Source of the DNA: Proteles cristata cristata
Taxonomy: Eukaryota > Chordata > Mammalia > Carnivora > Hyaenidae
Length of the DNA: 64,000 nt
Assembly (NCBI GenBank): GCA_017311185.1
Contig: JAESUZ010000443.1
Coordinates: 372,001-436,000 of the forward strand
Direction of reading: 5' to 3'
A program made the translations under genes and the position numbers. The notes under the pieces were generated by a model that saw only the letters and a list, made by a program, of their open reading frames with translations, did not search any database and was not told the DNA's origin. Of the stretch, positions 63,526 through 64,000 are shown one piece after another; the first letter of the stretch is position 1, and every line of letters starts with the position of its first letter.

Positions 63526-64000
63526 CTCGATGTAGAAGGCAGGACTCCTATTTTTAGGTAACCTACTTGATACTGGATATAAAATCCTTAAAACTAATCA
63601 GAACACTCCTGAGCTATTATTACTGAGAGAGATGTAGTTGTATCATAGAGGTGCTCAATGGGACAGTTCCTTTTTAGCTGAAATCCCAATATTAGCGTGT
63701 TTCTTCCTCGCAAAGGCAGAGAAATGTGGCTGTTTTCACATTCTGCCTTCATGCAGCAGAGAATGCTAATAGAGGAGAGGAGCCCAGACAGGGCATGGAG
63801 GGCATAGTCTGAGCAGACAGCGCCACGGTGCCAGGTAAACAATCCCGGAGAGAGGCGTGTCTTGGCAATCAGAGGCAGGTATGCTGCGGCAGGTACTGGA
63901 GGAGCCCATCTCTAGAAATTAACAAAGGCCGTATTCAAAGGGAAATCTGAGGAATTAGACCAGCAGAGATGGAGAAAAATCTGCAGGTGGTAACGGGGCC
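63526..64000. other. Unassigned unique sequence to window end
   Basis: No recognised repeat or exon. An 82-codon minus-strand frame at 63594-63842 has no domain. Confidence 0.4.

Noticed and set aside
1..64000. CRISPR arrays, operons, riboswitches or phage elements
   Set aside because: The repeat content is purely vertebrate. Regular short tandem arrays are microsatellites, with no spacer structure.

Overview
The window is mammalian nuclear DNA from a feliform carnivore, most likely a cat-family species. The marker is a tRNA-Lys-derived CAN SINE of the feline type: a head close to GGGGCGCCTGGGTGGCTCAG, an intact pol III B box (GGTTCGAGCCC), a CT-rich body and an AATAAATAAA(CATT)An tail. About 25 copies lie on both strands. 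Two 5'-truncated carnivore L1 3' ends, MIR, L2, hAT-Charlie MITEs and ERVL-MaLR LTRs complete an ordinary eutherian repeat profile. I found no protein-coding exon, no structural RNA gene and no prokaryotic-style operon. The longest open frames are 120-170 codons. They fall in repeats or lack any recognisable domain, so I treat the whole window as intergenic or intronic.

Layout. 0-9 kb: MLT1A-like LTR, a short CpG-dense patch near 1.25 kb, minus-strand L1M (1.8-2.7 kb), L2/L1M relics, an old LTR (4.4-4.85 kb), SINE, L2, and a young SINE at 8.35 kb. 9-13 kb: a MER5-like MITE split by a young L1, then a largely repeat-free stretch (9.8-12.2 kb) with many TAAT/ATTA cores, and a long TG repeat. 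13-19 kb: L2, a mariner/Tigger-like MITE, mostly unassigned DNA, an old LTR (15.9-16.5 kb), L1M. 19.2-20.8 kb: a cluster of four SINEs and one L1, including an L1 inside a SINE. 21-34 kb: sparse unique DNA with SINEs, MIR, L2 and an L1 split by a SINE. 34-40 kb: mostly unique, with a CpG-richer patch at 36.3-37.0 kb. 40-46 kb: MER21-like LTR, then a decayed ERVL-type provirus relic with a LTR, a Leu-type primer-binding site and pol remnants, broken by two SINEs. 46-51 kb: mostly unique. 51.5-54.5 kb: L1M, a split MITE, an LTR-like element with a GATA repeat, then a well-preserved 626-bp class I (gammaretrovirus-like) solo LTR on the minus strand with a 4-bp target duplication. 54.5-64 kb: unique DNA, L2, an L1 split by a SINE, an MLT1-like LTR split by a SINE, two adjacent hAT MITEs, MIR and L2.

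The window holds layered transposon insertions over old, mostly repeat-free DNA. The strongest items for follow-up are the young-looking solo LTR, the coherent young SINE subfamily with near-perfect target duplications, the nested insertions that give a relative chronology, and the repeat-free AT- or CpG-enriched stretches that could be regulatory. I see no sign of a new gene system. Repeat family names come from remembered consensus sequences and should be confirmed with a repeat library.
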